A DNA stretch of 64,000 nucleotides, taken from positions 1 to 64,000 of the forward strand of contig NZ_JACHLI010000010.1 of the NCBI RefSeq assembly GCF_014204515.1, written 5' to 3'. The position numbers and the translations under genes were made by a program. Positions 59,799 through 64,000 of this stretch are shown here, piece by piece (positions within the stretch are counted from its first letter, which is position 1; every line of letters starts with the position of its first letter). The stretch comes from Pseudomonas nitroreducens. GTDB taxonomy: Bacteria > Pseudomonadota > Gammaproteobacteria > Pseudomonadales > Pseudomonadaceae. The notes below the pieces were generated by a model, which saw nothing but the letters and a program-made list of their open reading frames with translations, did not search any database and had not been told where the DNA came from.

Positions 59799-60845
59799 TT
59801 ACTCGCTCAGACGAGAAATCCGCCGGCCGGAGGTGGCGATCAACCCGCTCGCCCGCGCGCGCAACTGGCCGCAGCCGCCGTCGACATCCTGGCCGGCGCT
59901 GTTGCGCACCTTGGTCAGCACGCCGCGGCTGTGCAGGTAGCGGACCATTTCGGCGATGCGCCCGGCGTCCGGGCGCTGGTACTGGTCGCCTTCCAGGGCG
60001 TTGAAGGGGATCAGGTTGAGCACGCCGAACTTGCCCTTGAGCAGGCGCAGGATGCCATCGAGCTCGTCCTGGCTGTCGTTGATGCCCTTGAGCAGCGTCC
60101 ACTGGTACTGGATCGGATAGTCCGTGGCGCGGGCATAGGCCTCGCCCTGCTCCACCAGCTCCTCGGGCGTCAGCTTCGGCGCGCGCGGCAGCAGGTGCTC
60201 GCGCAGCTCGGCGTTGCTGGTGTGCAGCGACAGCGCCAGGGCCGGTTTGATCCGCTGCTGCGGCAGACGTTCGAAGACGCGCGGGTCGCCCACGGTGGAG
60301 AACACCAGGTTCTTGTGGCCGATGCCGCCGTCGGTGCCGAGGCGGTCGATGGCTTCGAGCACGTTGTCGAGGTTGTGCGCCGGCTCGCCCATGCCCATGA
60401 ACACCACTCTCTTCACCGGCCGCACGCGGCGCGCCAGTACCAGTTGGGCGACGATCTCGCTGGTGGAGAGCTGGCGCAGCAGGCCGCTCTTGCCGGTCAT
60501 GCAGAAGCGGCAGCCGACGGCGCAACCGACCTGGGTGGACACGCACACACCGCCACGCGGCAGCAGCACGCTCTCCACCATCTGCCCATCGGCCAGGCGC
60601 ACCAGCAGGCGCTCGGAGCCGTCGGCGCCCGGATGACGCGACTCGACAGCCGCCAGGGCGTCCAGCTCGGCGGAGAGCTGCGCCACGCCATTGCGCACGC
60701 TCAGCGGCAGGAAGTCCTCGGCGGCCTGGCGCCGGGTGCCCGCATCCAGCGCCCTGCCCTGCAGCCAGGCACGCAGCATCCGCGCGCGATGCAGGGGCAG
60801 CGCGCCGAGGTCGGCGAGGCGTTGGTCGAGGTCGTGGATGCGCAT
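59799..60845 (-). CDS. Radical-SAM RNA methyltransferase, RlmN/Cfr paralogue
   Basis: A 348-residue radical SAM enzyme. The cluster motif is CAVGCRFC, preceded by VCVSTQVG (the Cys conserved in RlmN) and with the second catalytic Cys in AGQDVDGGCGQL near the C-terminus. FMGMGEPAHNLDNVLEAID, FSTVGDPRVFERL and LHTSNAELREHLLPRA follow the family order. Housekeeping RlmN in Pseudomonas is usually about 380 residues and sits near ndk/pilF, so this shorter, isolated gene is likely a second paralogue. Whether it methylates 23S rRNA A2503, A2503-C8 or another RNA cannot be told from sequence alone. Confidence 0.82.
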   Translation of the reverse strand: MRIHDLDQRLADLGALPLHRARMLRAWLQGRALDAGTRRQAAEDFLPLSVRNGVAQLSAELDALAAVESRHPGADGSERLLVRLADGQMVESVLLPRGGVCVSTQVGCAVGCRFCMTGKSGLLRQLSTSEIVAQLVLARRVRPVKRVVFMGMGEPAHNLDNVLEAIDRLGTDGGIGHKNLVFSTVGDPRVFERLPQQRIKPALALSLHTSNAELREHLLPRAPKLTPEELVEQGEAYARATDYPIQYQWTLLKGINDSQDELDGILRLLKGKFGVLNLIPFNALEGDQYQRPDAGRIAEMVRYLHSRGVLTKVRNSAGQDVDGGCGQLRARASGLIATSGRRISRLSE

Positions 60846-61047
60846 GGGGCGCGAATCCTACCACCGCCCGCCGACCTCGCGCAGCAGCCACCCGCCGGCA
60901 TTATCGAGAAGCCCGTCGCAGGGCGTTTCCGGCATGACGGCACTTTGAGAACTTTCTTATTCAGCCACCGTCCATCGGCGACCTAAAGTGCCGCCGCCTC
61001 CCAGCGACACCTCAAAAAGAGGAGGCACTTGCATACAAGGAGTAAGC

Positions 61048-61482
61048 ATGAAGAAGTTTCTGAGCGCCGCTGCCGTGGTTTCTGCCGCCCTTCTGGCCAG
61101 CGGTTGCACCAGCTACAACGTCAGCCAGCCGATCGCCCCGGTGGCCGGCGAAGTGAAGACCGACCTGAAGGCCGACGTAGCCGTCGGCGGCCCCATCAGC
61201 GGCCAATCCCAGGTCAACATCCTGTTCGGTTTCCTCAAGTTCGGCGGCGACAGCCAGTTTGCCGACGGCGTCACCTACGGCGCGGATAGCGGTGCAGGCC
61301 TGTCGTTCCTCGACCCGGTTTCCTCGGTCAAGGCCGCTGCAGCCTACAAGGCGGTGAAGAGCTCCAACGCCGACCTGATCGTCGCGCCGCGCTATGAAGT
61401 GTCCGTGCAGGACTACTTCATCTTCAAGAAGGTCGACGTCAAGGTCACCGGCAACAAGGGCAACATCAACAACATTCGTTGA
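61048..61482 (+). CDS. Small predicted lipoprotein
   Basis: A 144-residue protein with lipobox LLASGC (Cys 20). The mature part has a Gly-rich middle (VAVGGPISGQSQVNILFGFL) and ends KVDVKVTGNKGNINNIR. The pattern recalls small TRL-like/YfdX-like lipoproteins with predicted beta structure, but I cannot name a function. The ATG at 61048 has AAGGAG 6 nt upstream. Followed by a stem without a clear T-run, then ampC. Confidence 0.8.
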   Translation: MKKFLSAAAVVSAALLASGCTSYNVSQPIAPVAGEVKTDLKADVAVGGPISGQSQVNILFGFLKFGGDSQFADGVTYGADSGAGLSFLDPVSSVKAAAAYKAVKSSNADLIVAPRYEVSVQDYFIFKKVDVKVTGNKGNINNIR

Positions 61483-61491
61483 TGCCTGCCG

Positions 61492-61512
61492 GGCGGGGCA
61501 TCGCGCCCCGCC
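61492..61512 (+). terminator. GC hairpin after the lipoprotein gene
   Basis: Stem GGCGGGGC-ATCGC-GCCCCGCC followed by only TT; a weak intrinsic terminator ahead of ampC. Confidence 0.55.
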
Positions 61513-61579
61513 TTCCGCTGGAGCGAACACCGCAGCGATGCTAGGGTCTGCCCCTTGCCCTCCGCTACAGGATGTTGCC

Positions 61580-62725
61580 ATGCGCCGGACCGCTTCCTTC
61601 GCCCTTGCCAGCCTATTCCTCGCCAGCCTCGCCAGCCTCGCCCAGGCCGCCCCCGCAGACTTCGACGCCCAGGTGCGCAAGGCCGCACAGCGGGTGACCA
61701 AGGACAACGGCATCGCCGGGCTCGCCATCGGCGTCACCGACCACGGCCAGACCTACTTCTACAACTTCGGCGTCGCCTCGAAACAGAGCCGGCAGCCGGT
61801 GAGCAGCGACACGCTGTTCGAGATCGGCTCGGTGAGCAAGACCTTCACCGCCACCCTCGCCGGCTTCGCCCAGGCCGCCGGCAAACTGAAACTGGACGAC
61901 AGCCCGACGCGCTCCATGAAGGAACTGCGCGGCAGCGCGCTGGACAAGGTGACCCTGGTCCATCTCGCCACGCACACCGCCGGTGGTTTCCCGCTGCAGC
62001 TGCCCGAAGAAGTGAAGACGTCCCGGCAGCTCACCGATTACTACAAGCTCTGGCAACCACAGTATCCCGCCGGCACCCGGCGCACCTACGCCAACCCCAG
62101 CATCGGCCTGCTCGGCCTCGCCACCGCCCGCGCCCTCGACCTGCCCTTCGCCACCGCGATGCAGCGCAACGTGTTCGCGCCCATGGGCCTCTCCAACACC
62201 CACATCGAAGTGCCGGTGACGCGCCAGGCCATCTACGCCCAAGGCTATGACAAGAACGACGCCCCGGTGCGGGTCAACCCCGACCTGGTCGCCGACGAGG
62301 CCTACGGAGTGAAGACCAGCAGCCGCGACCTGCTGCGCTACGTGCAGGTGCAGCTGGGCGAGATCAAGCTCGGCGCCAAGCTGCAGGCCGCGGTGGACGC
62401 CACCCGCGTTGGCTACTACCAGGTCGGACCGATGACCCAGGACCTGGTCTGGGAGCAGTACGCCTACCCGCCCAAGCTGGCCGAACTGCAGCAGTACAAC
62501 GGCGCACAGATGATCCAGGACAGCCAGGAGGTCAAGGCCATCCGCCCGCCGCTCAAGCCGCAGCAGGATGTGTGGGTGAACAAGACCGGCGCCACCGGCG
62601 GCTTCGGCGCCTACGTCGCCTTCGTCCCGAGCAAGCAGCGCGGCATCGTCATCCTGGCCAACCGCAACTACCCCAACGAAGTGCGGGTGAAGCTGGCTTG
62701 GGACATCCTTTCGAAGCTCGATTGA
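61580..62725 (+). CDS. ampC: Class C beta-lactamase
   Basis: A 381-residue periplasmic serine beta-lactamase. The signal peptide ends near AQAAPA (23-25). The three active-site motifs are intact: SVSK (FEIGSVSKTFTATLAG), YAN (RTYANPSIGLLG) and KTG (WVNKTGATGGFGAYVAFVP). By memory it resembles PDC enzymes of P. aeruginosa (LFEIGSVSKTFTATLAG and VILANRNYPN are shared in kind), but is a distinct, shorter-tailed variant. No ampR is next to it, so inducibility through the usual divergent AmpR is not apparent. ATG 61580. Confidence 0.92.
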   Translation: MRRTASFALASLFLASLASLAQAAPADFDAQVRKAAQRVTKDNGIAGLAIGVTDHGQTYFYNFGVASKQSRQPVSSDTLFEIGSVSKTFTATLAGFAQAAGKLKLDDSPTRSMKELRGSALDKVTLVHLATHTAGGFPLQLPEEVKTSRQLTDYYKLWQPQYPAGTRRTYANPSIGLLGLATARALDLPFATAMQRNVFAPMGLSNTHIEVPVTRQAIYAQGYDKNDAPVRVNPDLVADEAYGVKTSSRDLLRYVQVQLGEIKLGAKLQAAVDATRVGYYQVGPMTQDLVWEQYAYPPKLAELQQYNGAQMIQDSQEVKAIRPPLKPQQDVWVNKTGATGGFGAYVAFVPSKQRGIVILANRNYPNEVRVKLAWDILSKLD

Positions 62726-62758
62726 GAAGGCTCGCGGCTGCACGTCGCCACCATCGCG

Positions 62759-63071
62759 GCGGATAGACCGTTCCGCGTTATGCGCCCTGCGGGCGGGCAG
62801 TTGGGGCGCGGAGGGTCAGTCATCGCGGACGGAGTCCGCTCCTACGTGAACTTCGGCGCGAGAACCTACCCTCACCCTAACCCTCTGACTAGGCGTCCCC
62901 CCATGAAGGGAGAGGGAACTGATCCGGTGCAGGTTGAACCCTTGCATCAGCCGGCACGGACGGCTCCATCTCCCTTCAGGAAGAGGGTAAAAACCCAAGG
63001 CACGGGCTTCCAGAACGAAGACAGTTGCTCCTGCGCTAGCCGGTTGCGTAGGAGCGGACTCCGTCCGCGAT
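62759..63071. repeat. Repeat cluster: C fragment, A copies and a broken D element
   Basis: C fragment at 62759-62790, family-A copies at 62822-62845 (inverted) and 63048-63071, and between them D-like arms CTCACCCTAACCCTCTGACT and CTTCAGGAAGAGGG. The rest of the 532-bp gap to the next gene contains nothing coding that I can support. Confidence 0.65.
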
Positions 63072-63257
63072 TGCCTCCCGGCAACGCCGGAGCCACGCCG
63101 GATCCGCGAGCAAGGCCGCCCCGGCAGCTCGAGCCAGCTCCGCCGAAGCAACCATCGATGGCGGTGATGTTCTGAATCAAAATGCCGGTAATGCCCCCTG
63201 GCGGCCGAACCTGTAGCGTGATCTGCTGACGCAATCCGCCACCCGAGGATCAGTGCC

Positions 63258-64000
63258 GTGCCCCGCCTCCCACTGCAACGCGCGCCCATCGGCGACTACA
63301 GCCACTCGCCGCAATCGCGCGGCGGCCGCTTCCACAACCTCACCCCGCGCTCGCCCGACATGCCCGAGCCGAGCGCCAGGGTGTTATGGGATGTGATCTT
63401 CAACAAGCCGCGCAACACCGTGCCGCGTGCGCCGGTGCCAGTCCGCACATTGAGCCGCGCAGAACTGGATAACGCGCCGGACCGCAGCCTCTACCGCCTC
63501 GGCCACTCCACCCTGCTGCTCAAGCTGCGCGGCGGCTGGTGGCTGACCGACCCGGTGTTCTCCGAGCGCGCCTCGCCCTTCAGCTTCGCCGGGCCCAAGC
63601 GCTTCCACGCGCCGCCGATTGCCCTGGAGGACCTGCCGCCGATCCGCGGGGTGATCCTCTCCCACGATCATTACGATCACCTGGACCACGCCACCATCGC
63701 CGTGCTGGCCGAGCGCGCGGAAGTCTTCCTCGCCCCGCTGGGCGTCGGCGACCGCCTGCTCGACTGGGGCGTGCCAGCGGACAAGGTGCGCCAGCTGGAC
63801 TGGTGGCAGAGCACCACGGTGGACGGCCTGTGCCTCACCGCCACCCCGGCGCAGCATTTCTCCGGCCGCGGCGTACGCGACGGCAACCGCACGCTGTGGT
63901 GTTCCTGGGTGATCGAGGATGACAGCCTGCGCGTCTTCTTCAGCGGTGACACCGGCTACTTCGACGGCTTCGCCGAGATCGGCCGGCACTTCGGCCACTT
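63258..64000 (+). CDS. Metallo-beta-lactamase-fold hydrolase (3' truncated by window)
   Basis: The first 247 residues or so of an MBL-fold protein of the UlaG/NAPE-PLD-like group. The metal motif is ILSHDHYDHLDH, preceded by YRLGHSTLLLKLRGGWWLTD and followed by LTATPAQHFSGRG and FFSGDTGYFDGF, which match this subgroup's order. The N-terminal arm (RAPIGDYSHSPQSRGGRFHN) is typical. The start is GTG at 63258 with GAGGAT upstream, no upstream ATG in frame. The gene runs off the right edge. Substrate unknown (lactonase or phosphodiesterase activities occur in the group). Confidence 0.82.
   Translation, partial: MPRLPLQRAPIGDYSHSPQSRGGRFHNLTPRSPDMPEPSARVLWDVIFNKPRNTVPRAPVPVRTLSRAELDNAPDRSLYRLGHSTLLLKLRGGWWLTDPVFSERASPFSFAGPKRFHAPPIALEDLPPIRGVILSHDHYDHLDHATIAVLAERAEVFLAPLGVGDRLLDWGVPADKVRQLDWWQSTTVDGLCLTATPAQHFSGRGVRDGNRTLWCSWVIEDDSLRVFFSGDTGYFDGFAEIGRHFGH

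Noticed and set aside
58828..60891. A single 687-residue protein spanning the AraC regulator and the rlmN-like gene region
   Set aside because: The first half is a shifted-frame shadow of the radical-SAM gene; the AraC gene has its own start at 59709.

Overview
The window looks like a high-GC Pseudomonas chromosome, closest in gene content to the P. citronellolis / nitroreducens / knackmussii group. This rests on typical Pseudomonas genes (uppP, davBA, a PDC-like ampC, a complete fap amyloid operon, Roc-like regulators of a chaperone-usher operon) and on Pseudomonas-style REP palindromes in most gene gaps. The species is inference. I see no rRNA, tRNA or CRISPR array.

Layout. 0-3.4 kb: azoR and a divergent LysR regulator, a cold-shock/DUF1294 membrane protein and uppP. 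4.0-8.9 kb: fapABCDEF behind a good sigma-54 promoter candidate, then a repeat-filled gap. 10.4-14.6 kb: a VpsR-like sigma-54 activator and a divergent pair made of an RLAN/RimK ATP-grasp ligase and a GNAT-C39 peptidase fusion. 14.9-18.7 kb: an AhpD-like protein, then an AsnC regulator divergent from davBA (lysine to 5-aminovalerate). 19.0-20.0 kb: a tetraheme cytochrome with a haem-binding membrane protein. 20.3-29.0 kb: an indole-3-acetate catabolic cluster (iacA-B-I-H-C-D-E-F) and a divergent PAS histidine kinase; iacG and the MarR-type iacR are not seen. 29.7-32.6 kb: a stand-alone panB, an AraC regulator, and a Bro-N gene behind a strongly structured leader. 32.9-41.8 kb: a four-gene chaperone-usher operon convergent with a Roc-type hybrid kinase and response regulator. 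42.1-45.8 kb: metE, three 196-bp tandem repeats, cobF. 45.9-54.2 kb: a 2280-residue trimeric autotransporter adhesin with 900-bp internal repeats and a lipoprotein gene. 54.6-58.4 kb: a gamma-glutamylputrescine-type cassette (ligase, binding protein, oxidase). 58.8-64 kb: an AraC regulator, an RlmN paralogue, a small lipoprotein, a class C beta-lactamase and a truncated metallo-beta-lactamase-fold gene.

Theme. Three separate surface-adhesion systems (Fap amyloid, chaperone-usher fimbria, trimeric autotransporter) lie within 50 kb, with a sigma-54 activator and a Roc-like phosphorelay nearby, beside catabolic modules for plant- and amine-derived compounds (IAA, lysine, polyamine). The gaps carry at least five small palindromic families plus a roughly 340-bp composite element in three copies whose internal stem shows compensatory base changes. 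The least explained objects are that composite element, the structured RNA leader before the Bro-N gene, and the sigma-54 control proposed for fap.
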